Below, piece after piece: positions 18,103 to 25,874 of a stretch of DNA of 64,000 nucleotides; positions within the stretch are counted from its first letter, which is position 1; each line of letters opens with the position of its first letter. The notes under the pieces were generated by a model. That model did no database searches and was not told the origin of the DNA. It saw nothing but the letters and a program-made list of their open reading frames with translations. Source of the stretch: Leifsonia sp. Root4 (GTDB taxonomy: Bacteria > Actinomycetota > Actinomycetes > Actinomycetales > Microbacteriaceae); assembly GCF_001425085.1 (NCBI RefSeq), contig NZ_LMDN01000004.1, positions 310,001-374,000 on the forward strand. The letters run 5' to 3'. A program made the translations under genes and the position numbers.

Positions 18103-18103
18103 T
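18072..18103 (-). terminator. hairpin at the glyS stop codon
   Basis: AACATGATTGATCC (18072-18085), loop ACT, then GGATCAATTCATGTT: a 14-bp stem with one bulge, extended by GCGT/ACGC. It overlaps the TAA of glyS. There is no clear U-tract, so it may be an operator or attenuating hairpin rather than a classical terminator. Confidence 0.5.
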
Positions 18104-19488
18104 TACGCGCCCTTGAGGCGGGCTGCCAGGTACAGGTACAGCTCAGCGAGCGGCACGCGCTCCTGCTGCATGGTGTCGCGGTCGCGCACGGTCACGGCCT
18201 GGTCGTCGAGCGAGTCGAAGTCGACCGTGATGCAGAACGGGGTGCCGATCTCGTCCTGGCGGCGGTAGCGACGGCCAATGGCGCCGGCGTCGTCGAAGTC
18301 GATGTTCCAGCTCTGGCGCAGCTCGGCGGCGAGCTCACGCGCCATCGGCGAGAGGCGCTCGTTGCGCGACAGCGGCAGGATGGCGGCCTTGATCGGTGCC
18401 AGGCGCGGGTCGAGCTTGAGCACGGTGCGGGTGTCGACGCCGCCCTTCGCGTTCGGCACCTCCTCCTCGTGGTACGCGTCGACGAGGAACGCCATCAGCG
18501 AGCGGGTGAGGCCGGCTGCCGGCTCGATCACGTAGGGGGTCCAGCGCTCGTTCTTGGTCTGGTCGAAGAAGGAGAGGTCCTTGCCCGAGGCCTCGGAGTG
18601 CGTCTTCAGGTCGAAGTCGGTGCGGTTCGCGATGCCCTCGAGCTCGCCGAACTCGCTGCCGGTGAAGCCGAAGCGGTACTCGATGTCGACGGTCCGCTTG
18701 GAGTAGTGCGAGAGCTTCTCCTTCGGGTGCTCGAAGAAGCGCAGGTTGTCCGGGCTGATGCCGAGGCCGGTGTACCAGCTCATGCGCTGTTCCATCCAGT
18801 ACTCCTGCCACGTCTCGTCGGTGCCGGGCTCGACGAAGAATTCCATCTCCATCTGCTCGAACTCACGGGTGCGGAAGATGAAGTTTCCGGGTGTGATCTC
18901 GTTGCGGAAGCTCTTGCCGATCTGGCCGATGCCGAACGGCGGCTTCAGGCGCGAGGCCTGCAGCACATTGGCGAAGTTCACGAAGATGCCCTGCGCCGTC
19001 TCCGGACGGAGGTAGTGCATGCCCGACTCGTCGTCGACCGGGCCGAGGTAGGTCTTCAGCAGACCGGAGAACGCACGCGGTTCCGTCCAGGTGTGGCGGT
19101 TGCCGCAGTTGGGGCAGGCGATGTCGTCGAGGCCGTTCTCGGGCGCGCGTCCCTTCTTCTCCTCGAACTCCTCCTCCAGGTGGTCGGCGCGGAAGCGCTT
19201 GTGGCAGCTCTGGCACTCGACCAGCGGGTCACTGAAGACCTCGACGTGGCCGGATGCCTCCCACACCTGCTTGGGCAGGATCACGCTGGAGTCGAGGCCC
19301 ACGACGTCGTCGCGGCTCTGCACCATGAAGCGCCACCACTGGCGCTTGATGTTCTCCTTGAGCTCGGTGCCGAGAGGCCCGTAGTCCCACGCGGAGCGCG
19401 AACCGCCGTAGATCTCACCGGCCTGGAAAACGAACCCGCGGTGGCGGGCGAGGGCGATGACGGCGTCGAGACGGCTGGGTGCGGCCAT
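18103..19488 (-). CDS. glyS: glycyl-tRNA synthetase (class II, eukaryote/archaeal-type single chain)
   Basis: Charges tRNA-Gly. It is 461 aa and homodimer-type. Class II motif 1 region [20 protein letters not shown], motif 2 ([20 protein letters not shown]) and motif 3 ([14 protein letters not shown]) are all visible. A zinc-ribbon pair (CQSC and CPNC) lies near residues 90-130. The anticodon-binding domain is C-terminal ([20 protein letters not shown]). The ATG at 19488 has TGGAG upstream. No T-box leader is visible in the 80-base gap to the divergent Nudix gene. Confidence 0.97.
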   Translation of the reverse strand: MAAPSRLDAVIALARHRGFVFQAGEIYGGSRSAWDYGPLGTELKENIKRQWWRFMVQSRDDVVGLDSSVILPKQVWEASGHVEVFSDPLVECQSCHKRFRADHLEEEFEEKKGRAPENGLDDIACPNCGNRHTWTEPRAFSGLLKTYLGPVDDESGMHYLRPETAQGIFVNFANVLQASRLKPPFGIGQIGKSFRNEITPGNFIFRTREFEQMEMEFFVEPGTDETWQEYWMEQRMSWYTGLGISPDNLRFFEHPKEKLSHYSKRTVDIEYRFGFTGSEFGELEGIANRTDFDLKTHSEASGKDLSFFDQTKNERWTPYVIEPAAGLTRSLMAFLVDAYHEEEVPNAKGGVDTRTVLKLDPRLAPIKAAILPLSRNERLSPMARELAAELRQSWNIDFDDAGAIGRRYRRQDEIGTPFCITVDFDSLDDQAVTVRDRDTMQQERVPLAELYLYLAARLKGA

Positions 19489-19568
19489 GGTGGCTCCAAT
19501 GGGGCGTGATCAGGGCGGAAGGGCCCGGCGAACAGTCTTCCTAGTTTACGGTGGGGTTCAATGGAACG

Positions 19569-20018
19569 ATGACCTCAGCCGAATCCCCGCCGTTGCCCGG
19601 CGCCACCCTCCCCGACATCGCCGTCGCCGCCGTCGCGCTCATCCGTGATCGCCGCGTGCTCATGGTCACCGCCCGTGGGCGCGACGTGCTGTTCATGCCC
19701 GGAGGCAAGATCGACACAGGCGAGTCCATTGCGGATGCCGCGGTGCGCGAGGCCAGCGAGGAGGTGTCGATCGAGCTCAGGCCGAGCGATCTCCACGAGC
19801 TCTTCACCGTGGCGGTGCAGGCACACGGCGAGCCCGTCGGCCGGCTCGTGCGCATGCACGTCTTCGGGGTGGACTCCACCGCCGCGGCATCCGTCACCCC
19901 CGCGCCATCGGCCGAGGTGAGCGAGCTGCACTGGGTGGGCTTTGACGCGCTCGACCGCTGCCCGCCCGCCGGCGCCGAGGTGTTGCAGCGCCTGGCCTCC
20001 GCAGGCCTGATCGACTGA
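19569..20018 (+). CDS. Nudix hydrolase
   Basis: A 149-aa phosphohydrolase of the MutT type. The Nudix box GGKIDTGESIADAAVREASE is intact, except that the usual Gly after the glutamate pair is Ser (EEVSIEL). Substrate is unknown (nucleotide triphosphate clean-up is typical). The ATG at 19569 is preferred to an in-frame GTG six codons upstream. It is divergent from glyS and is followed by a 464-base gene-free repeat region. Confidence 0.85.
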   Translation: MTSAESPPLPGATLPDIAVAAVALIRDRRVLMVTARGRDVLFMPGGKIDTGESIADAAVREASEEVSIELRPSDLHELFTVAVQAHGEPVGRLVRMHVFGVDSTAAASVTPAPSAEVSELHWVGFDALDRCPPAGAEVLQRLASAGLID

Positions 20019-20096
20019 CTGCAGGAGCGTATCGAGTGCCGCGCGTGGCGCAGTCGACGTGCGCTCTCACGTCGCAGGGCTCGGTCACCGTCGATA

Positions 20097-20193
20097 TGCA
20101 CGCTGGCTTCGCCCATGTGCACGACGGCGAGAGGGAGCAGCCGAGGAACGAGGCCGCCCCCGAGGAACGAGGCCGCCCCCGAAGCCCCGAGCG
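20097..20193 (-). repeat. dispersed element, copy B (half element with 19-bp tandem duplication)
   Basis: Runs from TGCACGCTGGC to CGAAGCCCCGAGCG. The 19-bp unit CGAGGAACGAGGCCGCCCC is present twice in direct tandem (20142-20160 and 20161-20179), while copy C has it once. The opposite end is not clearly recognisable. Confidence 0.7.
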
Positions 20194-20244
20194 CCTGACC
20201 AGATCGGCTCGCCCCGGATGTCGCGGCTGCAGAGTCCGCGGATC

Positions 20245-20384
20245 CGCTCGGGGCTTCGCGTGCGTCGCTGCTCCTTCGTCGCGGCGCCACTCGCTCGAGC
20301 CAACGTGCAGAGAGCGCATCGTGCATGTGCACGCTGGCTAGAGGGAGCAGCCGAGGAACGAGGCCGCCCCCGAAGCCCCGAGCG
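20245..20384 (-). repeat. dispersed element, copy C (complete, 14-bp perfect TIRs)
   Basis: 140 bp bounded by CGCTCGGGGCTTCG (20245-20258) and its exact complement CGAAGCCCCGAGCG (20371-20384). Internally CTCGAGCCAACGTGCA faces TGCACGCTGGCTAGAG (14 of 16 paired). No ORF. Confidence 0.8.
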
Positions 20385-20402
20385 TCTGACCGGATCGGCT
20401 CG

Positions 20403-20446
20403 CCCGGGTCTCGATACGGCCGCGAGCGGCCTACTCGACCACCGGG
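20403..20446. repeat. REP-like palindrome (TCTCGATACG...CTACTCGACC type)
   Basis: An imperfect 44-bp palindrome with outer arms CCCGG/CCGGG, TCTCGATAC facing CTACTCGA and inner GGCCG/CGGCC around CGAG. Sequences of this form are, from general knowledge, scattered in Microbacteriaceae intergenic regions. It is distinct from the GGGCTTCG element next to it. Confidence 0.6.
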
Positions 20447-20482
20447 AAATGGTCGGTTTCGACGGGCTCAGCCGCCGGGGCG

Positions 20483-21406
20483 TCAGTGCACGTATTCCAG
20501 CAGGTCGAGGCCGACCTGGCGCATGCCGTCGAGCACCTCGAGCCTGGCCGCCAGGGTGGTGTCTGCGAAGCTCAGCGACACCACGTACGTGACACCGGCG
20601 CGCGGGCCGCGCAGCACGCCGACCTCGCTGCGCACGCCCGGCTCCGTTCCGGTCAGATTCACGAGCAGCAGGCCGTGATCGGCATCGCGGTGCGCGAGCG
20701 GAACCAGGCCGAACGCGCTGGCCACCATCGAAAGGTCGGCGTTCAGCGAGAGCCAGCCGAGCACGCGCTGCGAGACGGTGGGCGACACGACCTCGCCGCG
20801 GGCCATGGCGGTGAAGAGCCAGCAGAGTTCCTGTGCGGAGCCGACCGAGAGCTGTGGGGCGTCATCCGGGCCGCGCAGATCACGCACGACATCGAGCAGC
20901 GCCGTCTTGGAGAGTCCGAGCGACTCCGCGCGCCTGCGCACGGCCTCGAGCCCGACGACGCGCAGCAGGACGTTGCTGGCGAGGTTGTCGTTGCTCGCTC
21001 CGACGAGTGCGGCGAGATCGGCCACGGGCAGCGACGGCGCCTGCAGGTGCTGCCAGATTCCGGCTGATCCCGCGGCGTCGCCTGCGCCCCGATCGAGGAT
21101 CACGAGTTCGCCGAGTCCGTCATCGGCGCGATCGGGGTCGCCCAGCTGGGCTGCCACCTCGATCAGGAGCAGCACCTTGCCGATGTCGGCGGTCGGCATC
21201 GAGACGTGGTCATCGACGGAGAACAGCACGCGCCCCGTCGCCAGATCGCTGGCGCGCGCCGAGACCTGGACACCGTCGAGGGCGAGTTGGCCGAGCGCCG
21301 CGAAGCCGCGCCCGAAGTTCTCGTTCGTCTCGCCGCCCTGGTGCCTGCCCCGCTCGAGCGCCGCCTGCCGCACACGGCGTTCCGACTGCGGCGCGGGGCT
21401 TGTCAC
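20483..21406 (-). CDS. class A beta-lactamase-like serine hydrolase with substituted active site
   Basis: A 307-aa protein with the beta-lactamase2/PBP-like fold order (VSMPTADIGKVLLLIE, GASNDNLASNVLLR, EVGVLRGPRAGVTYVVSL). The nucleophile position of the SxxK motif is Asp74 (ADIGK) and the SDN motif reads NDN at 139-141, so both catalytic serines appear to be lost. No signal peptide or membrane helix is visible. GTG start at 21406 with GAAGGA six bases upstream. It is probably a non-catalytic binding protein; other members of the family in related bacteria have the serine. Confidence 0.8.
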   Translation of the reverse strand: MTSPAPQSERRVRQAALERGRHQGGETNENFGRGFAALGQLALDGVQVSARASDLATGRVLFSVDDHVSMPTADIGKVLLLIEVAAQLGDPDRADDGLGELVILDRGAGDAAGSAGIWQHLQAPSLPVADLAALVGASNDNLASNVLLRVVGLEAVRRRAESLGLSKTALLDVVRDLRGPDDAPQLSVGSAQELCWLFTAMARGEVVSPTVSQRVLGWLSLNADLSMVASAFGLVPLAHRDADHGLLLVNLTGTEPGVRSEVGVLRGPRAGVTYVVSLSFADTTLAARLEVLDGMRQVGLDLLEYVH

Positions 21407-21545
21407 ACGGGTTCCTTCGAGGCTCGATGCTGTGGATCGCGCGGCTCACCCCTCCGCGCAGAATTCACCCGCGAGAGAATCGGCTGCGGGTCACGATGAG
21501 TGTAACCCCGACAGCTGACAGCGTGGGACGCCCGGGCGCCCACAC

Positions 21546-23507
21546 TCACCAGATCGTGACGCGCTCCTCCGGTGCAAGCCAGGCGGCATCCGTCGGCTGC
21601 ACGTCGAAGGCACCGTAGAAGTCGTCGATGTTGCGCACGATCTGGTTGCAGCGGAACTCGTTCGGCGAGTGCGGGTCGATCGCGAGCAGGCGGATGACCT
21701 CCTCGTCGCGGCCCTTCATCTGCCAGGCCTGCGCCCAACTGAGGAAGAAGCGCTGCGCGCCCGTCAGGCCGTCGAGCACGGGCGGCTCCGACCCGTCCAG
21801 CGAGATCAGGTAGGCCTTCCACGCGATGGCGAGGCCGCCGAGGTCTCCGATGTTCTCGCCGATGGTGAGGGCGCCGTTCACGTGGTGGTCCGGCACCTGG
21901 GCGGGGGCGAGGGCGTCGAACTGGGCGATCAGGGATGCCGTGCGCTCTTCGAACGCGGCTCGGTCCGCCTCGGTCCACCAGTCGGTGAGGCGGCCGTCTC
22001 CGTCGTACTTGGAGCCCTGGTCGTCGAAGCCGTGGCCGATCTCGTGGCCGATGACGGCGCCGATCGCGCCGTAGTTGGCCGCGGCATCCCGCGCATCCGA
22101 GAAGAACGGCGGCTGCAGGATCGCCGCCGGGAACACGATCTCGTTGAAACCGGGGTTGTAGTAGGCGTTGATCGTCTGCGGCGTCATGAACCACTCGTCG
22201 CGGTCGATCGGCTTGCCGATCTTGCCGAGCTCGCGATTGAACTCGAACTCGCTCGTCGCCCGCACATTGCCGATGAGGTCGGTCGCGTCGATGCTGAGCG
22301 CCGAGTAGTCGCGCCACTTCGACGGGTAGCCGATCTTGGGAGTGAACTTGTCGAGCTTGTCGAGGGCGCGCTCCCGCGTCTCGGCACTCATCCACTCGAG
22401 GGTGGTGATCGACTGGCGGTACGCTTCGACGAGATTCGCGACGAGAACGTCCATCGCCGCCTTCGCGGTCTCCGGGAAGTGCTTCTCGACGTAGATGTGG
22501 CCGACGGCCTCACCGAGCGCTCCCTCCACCAGCGAGACGCCGCGCTTCCAGCGGTCACGCATCTCCGGGGTCCCGGTGAGCGTGCGGCCGTAGAAGTCGA
22601 AGTTCGCCTCGACGATGTCGCTCGTCAGGTAGGCGGCGCTGCCGCGCACGACCTGCCAGCTCAGCCAGTCGCGCCAGGCGTCGAGCTGCTCCGGCACGAG
22701 CAGGGCGCCGACGCCGCTGGTGAAGCTCGGCTGACGCAGCACGAGTTCGTTGAAGACACCGGTCGGCGCGCCCATGGCGTCGCGCCACACGGCGAGGTCG
22801 GCCGGGACGAGGATGGCGGCATCCGCCCAGCTCATCAGGTTGTAGGTCTTCTCGCTGTCGCGCGATGCGACGTTGTCCCAGTGCACGGCGGCGATCGCGC
22901 TCTCGAGGTCGAACACGCGCGCCGCCCGCTCGGCGGGGTCGCTCAGGCCGGCGAGAGCGAACATGCGCTCGAGGTGAGCCCGGTAGGCCTCGCGCACGTC
23001 GGCGAACTTCTCCTCGCGAAAGTAGCTCTCGTCCGGCAGGCCGATCCCACCCTGCTCGGCGAAGACGAGATAGCGCTCGGGGTCACCGGGGTCGTTGTCG
23101 ACGAAGAGCTGGTAGAAACCGCTCACCCCGGCACGCTCGAGCTCGCCGAGAGTGGCGAGGAACTCCGGGATCGATGAGACGGATGCCGCGGCGGCCAGCT
23201 GGCCGGCGATGGGCGTCACGCCGAGGCTCTCGATGCGCTCCTCGTCGAGGAAGCTGGCGTAGAGGTCGCCGACCTTGCGCGCCTCCGTGTCCGGCTCAGC
23301 GTCCTGCGACTCCATGATGATGTCGCGAACGGCCTTCTCTGCCTCTTCGTGCAGAACGTAGAACGAGCCGTAGCGCGCCTTGTCGGCCGGGATCTCGGTG
23401 CGCGCGATCCACTTGCCGTTGACGTGGCGGAACAGATCGTCCTGCGGGCGCACCGTCGGGTCGAGTTCGTCGAGCACAATTCCAGAAGCAGTCGTCGCAG
23501 CGGTCAT
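21546..23507 (-). CDS. pepO: M13 family zinc metallopeptidase (PepO/neprilysin-like)
   Basis: Oligopeptidase of 653 aa. M13_N occupies the first about 400 residues. The catalytic domain has NAYYNPGFNEIVFPAAI, zinc motif HEIGHGFD and the third ligand in GENIGDLGGLAIAW. No signal peptide is seen, so it is probably cytoplasmic. The ATG at 23507 is chosen over the GTG at 23513 because TAGGCT ends exactly six bases before it (leaderless pattern). A hairpin (TGGGACGCCCGGGCGCCCA, 21526-21544) follows the stop. Confidence 0.95.
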   Translation of the reverse strand: MTAATTASGIVLDELDPTVRPQDDLFRHVNGKWIARTEIPADKARYGSFYVLHEEAEKAVRDIIMESQDAEPDTEARKVGDLYASFLDEERIESLGVTPIAGQLAAAASVSSIPEFLATLGELERAGVSGFYQLFVDNDPGDPERYLVFAEQGGIGLPDESYFREEKFADVREAYRAHLERMFALAGLSDPAERAARVFDLESAIAAVHWDNVASRDSEKTYNLMSWADAAILVPADLAVWRDAMGAPTGVFNELVLRQPSFTSGVGALLVPEQLDAWRDWLSWQVVRGSAAYLTSDIVEANFDFYGRTLTGTPEMRDRWKRGVSLVEGALGEAVGHIYVEKHFPETAKAAMDVLVANLVEAYRQSITTLEWMSAETRERALDKLDKFTPKIGYPSKWRDYSALSIDATDLIGNVRATSEFEFNRELGKIGKPIDRDEWFMTPQTINAYYNPGFNEIVFPAAILQPPFFSDARDAAANYGAIGAVIGHEIGHGFDDQGSKYDGDGRLTDWWTEADRAAFEERTASLIAQFDALAPAQVPDHHVNGALTIGENIGDLGGLAIAWKAYLISLDGSEPPVLDGLTGAQRFFLSWAQAWQMKGRDEEVIRLLAIDPHSPNEFRCNQIVRNIDDFYGAFDVQPTDAAWLAPEERVTIW

Positions 23508-23513
23508 TTCCAC

Positions 23514-23519
23514 AGCCTA
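23514..23519 (-). promoter_or_regulatory. -10 element TAGGCT for leaderless pepO mRNA
   Basis: On the minus strand TAGGCT is followed by GTGGAA (six bases) and then the ATG at 23507. This resolves the start against a neighbouring in-frame GTG, which would fall inside the promoter spacer. Confidence 0.55.
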
Positions 23520-23622
23520 TTGGGAACGCACGACGCCGCAGCTGGGATTCCGCCGAGCGCGAAGTGCGGTTTCCCCGAGTCGATGTGCACCGGCGGCTGG
23601 GAACTGCTTCACTGAGAGCACT

Positions 23623-23994
23623 ATGAAGACGCTGCTCAACATCATCTGGCTCGTGCTCAGTGGCTTCTGGCTGTTCCTCGGGTACATGGCGGCCGGCATC
23701 ATCTGCTGCATCCTGATCGTGACGATCCCGTGGGGCATCGCCTCATTCCGCATCGGGCTGTACGCGCTCTGGCCGTTCGGCAAGACCGTCGTCAACAAGC
23801 CAACCTCCGGCGTCTGGTCGTTCCTCGGCAACGTCGTGTGGGTCATCGTCGCCGGTATCTGGCTGGCCATCGGCCACATCCTCTCTGGCATCGCGCTCTG
23901 CATCACGATCATCGGCATCCCGTTCGGCATCGCCAACTTCAAGATGGTTCCCGTCTCGCTCGCTCCCCTCGGTAAGGAGATCGTCGACATCTGA
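23623..23994 (+). CDS. YccF domain-containing inner membrane protein
   Basis: A 123-aa protein with two tandem YccF repeats: IPWGIASFRIGLYALWPFGK in the first half and IPFGIANFKMVPVSLAPLGK in the second, each preceded by strongly hydrophobic helices (about four membrane spans in total). Function is unknown. The ATG at 23623 follows GAGAG; the frame is open upstream but the membrane helix starts here. It is divergent from pepO. Confidence 0.85.
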   Translation: MKTLLNIIWLVLSGFWLFLGYMAAGIICCILIVTIPWGIASFRIGLYALWPFGKTVVNKPTSGVWSFLGNVVWVIVAGIWLAIGHILSGIALCITIIGIPFGIANFKMVPVSLAPLGKEIVDI

Positions 23995-24203
23995 GTCGAC
24001 ATCGGAGTCGGCGGCAGTCCCGGGCGCGAGTTCAGGGCAAGCCCCGACGACTGCGCCGTCGGAGCCTCATAACGTTTCTTCTCGTTGCGTCGGCCTGTTG
24101 CCACGCATCGCATCGGTTGAGGGCTCTCCCGCCCCGCCTCCCGCATACCTGCGACGAGGGCCGCAGCACTTCGGTCGCGCCGCATCCCGAGAAGAAAGTC
24201 GCC

Positions 24204-25628
24204 ATGACCATCGCAGAATCTTCCCCAGTCGCCGCGCCGCTTGCCCCTGAGGCCTTCGCCGCCCTCGCCGCGCGCATCGACGGCACCATCACCACGCCGA
24301 TCGACGCCGAGTGGGACACCGCCAGGCAGGCCTGGAACCTCAGCGCCGACCAGCGTCCAGACGCCGTCGTCGCGCCGAGCAGCGCAGCCGATGTGCGCGC
24401 AACGCTGCTCTTCGCCAACGAGCACGGGCTCCGCGCCGTCGCCCAGGGCACCGGGCACCTCGCCGGCCCGCTCGGCGATCTGGCCGACAGCATCCTCGTG
24501 CGCACGACCGCGCTCTCCAGCATCGAGGTCGACGCCACGGCGCTCACCGTCCGCGTCGGCTCCGGCGTGCTCTGGGGCGACGTCACCGCCGCTCTCGCCG
24601 AGCACGGGCTGATCGCCCTGGCCGGATCGGCCCCGGATGTCGGAGTCGCCGGCTACCTGCTCGGGGGCGGTGTCAGCTGGTTCGGGCGGAGCCTCGGCCT
24701 GGCGACCTCGCACGTGACGACGATCGAGGTCGTCTCGGGCGGCGGGCGCATGCTGCGCGCGTCGGCCACGGAGGAGAGCGAGCTGTTCTACGCACTCCGC
24801 GGTGGCGGCGGCAACTACGGCATCGTCACGGCGATCACCTTCCGCGTCTTCGCCGTGCGCGATGTCTACGCCGGCATGCTGATGTTCCCGCTGGAGCGCG
24901 CAGAGGAGGTGTTCAGCGCCTGGGAGCTGTGGACCCGGGATCTCGACGACAGCGCCACGAGCTGCTTCCGGCTGCTGCGCCTGCCGCCGCTGCCCGAGCT
25001 GCCGGAGTTCTTGCGTGGCCAGAGCTTCGCCGTGATCGACGGCGCGATCGCGATCGAACAGGGCGACGGATCTGGGCCTGAGCGCTCCGCCGAGGCCGCA
25101 GCGTTGCTCGCCCCGCTGCGCGCGCTCGGCGCCGCGATCGACACCTTCGGCGTCATGCCGGCGAGTCGCCTCGGCGAGATCCACATGGACCCTCCCGGCC
25201 CCGTGCCCGGCGTCGGCGACGGCATCACCCTCGACGAGCTGCCCCGTGCGGCCATCGATGCGGTGCTCGAGTTGGCCGGCCCTGATGCCGCGACACCCCT
25301 GTTGGCCATCGACATCCGTCACGTCGGCGGGCAGCTCGCCGTTCCGGCGGCGGACGGCGGCGCGGTCAACTCCCTGCCGGGGCGCTACCTGCTCTACGCC
25401 GTCGGCATCACGCCGACTGCGGAGGCGGCTGTGGCCGTGCGCTCGGCGACGCAGGCGGTGCTCGAGGCCGTCGCGCCGTGGCGGAGCGCCACCGACTACA
25501 TCAACTTCCGGGAGGTGAGCGCCGCGCCGGAGCGGCTCTACCGCACCGACACGCTGGCCCGCCTGCGTGCGGCGAAGCGCAGCTACGACCCGAACAACAC
25601 GATCCGCTCTGCCCACCCGCTCGACTGA
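24204..25628 (+). CDS. FAD-linked oxidase (PCMH/BBE type)
   Basis: A 474-aa oxidoreductase of the berberine-bridge/6-hydroxynicotine oxidase kind. PCMH domain: VVAPSSAADVRATLLFANEH, VAQGTGHLAGPLGD (likely covalent FAD His), VGSGVLWGDV and GGGVSWFGRSLGLATSHV. The substrate domain ends in the BBE motif AKRSYDPNNTIRSAHPLD. The second covalent-flavin Cys of bicovalent enzymes is not seen. The ATG at 24204 has GAAGAAAG upstream. Substrate unknown. The 209 bases before it hold no gene I can support. Confidence 0.88.
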   Translation: MTIAESSPVAAPLAPEAFAALAARIDGTITTPIDAEWDTARQAWNLSADQRPDAVVAPSSAADVRATLLFANEHGLRAVAQGTGHLAGPLGDLADSILVRTTALSSIEVDATALTVRVGSGVLWGDVTAALAEHGLIALAGSAPDVGVAGYLLGGGVSWFGRSLGLATSHVTTIEVVSGGGRMLRASATEESELFYALRGGGGNYGIVTAITFRVFAVRDVYAGMLMFPLERAEEVFSAWELWTRDLDDSATSCFRLLRLPPLPELPEFLRGQSFAVIDGAIAIEQGDGSGPERSAEAAALLAPLRALGAAIDTFGVMPASRLGEIHMDPPGPVPGVGDGITLDELPRAAIDAVLELAGPDAATPLLAIDIRHVGGQLAVPAADGGAVNSLPGRYLLYAVGITPTAEAAVAVRSATQAVLEAVAPWRSATDYINFREVSAAPERLYRTDTLARLRAAKRSYDPNNTIRSAHPLD

Positions 25629-25673
25629 GCGCACCCCGCTTTCTCGGCCGTACCCGAAGCGGCGGAGAAGAGC

Positions 25674-25713
25674 CGATGGGGAGGATGGAATCGCAGATTC
25701 CCTCCTCCCATCG
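25674..25713. terminator. long bidirectional hairpin between converging genes
   Basis: CGATGGGGAGGATGGAATC, a 3-base loop GCA, then GATTCCCTCCTCCCATCG: an 18-bp stem with one bulge and one mismatch. It lies 45 bases after the FAD oxidase stop and before the converging ABC permease, so it probably ends both transcripts. There is no long U-tract. Confidence 0.6.
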
Positions 25714-25782
25714 CGCTGTCCCCGAACGGACGCCCGCCGCGGACGCCCAGCCACCCACGTCGGCTGAGGGAGCGCCAGCGGC

Positions 25783-25825
25783 CGAAGCCCTGAGCACCCC
25801 GATCACGAGAGGGCTCGGGGCTTCG
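25783..25825. repeat. dispersed element ends, copy E (two outward-facing termini)
   Basis: CGAAGCCCTGAGC (25783-25795) and GCTCGGGGCTTCG (25813-25825) are the right and left termini of the dispersed element placed back to back 17 bases apart. Flanking GAGGGAGCGCCAGCGG and CTCCTCCCTCGGCCGCC resemble element interiors, so this may be two eroded copies abutting. Confidence 0.6.
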
Positions 25826-25874
25826 ATCGCTCCTCCCTCGGCCGCCGTGAGATGGAGCACACGCGGGTGGCGCT

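Larger units (their letters stand above)
20019..20482. repeat. gene-free repeat region between Nudix and beta-lactamase-like genes
   Basis: A 464-base convergent gap without a credible ORF. It contains a half-copy (20097-20193, with an internal 19-bp tandem duplication) and a full copy (20245-20384) of the dispersed element, followed by a different REP-like palindrome at 20403-20446. Confidence 0.7.

Noticed and set aside
18103-19568. T-box riboswitch upstream of glyS
   Set aside because: Only 80 bases separate glyS from the divergent Nudix gene and no T-box sequence or specifier stem is visible.
23517-25754. 745-codon minus-strand frame over yccF and the FAD oxidase
   Set aside because: Antisense shadow with Arg/Gly/Ala-rich composition; the plus-strand genes have clear motifs and ribosome sites.
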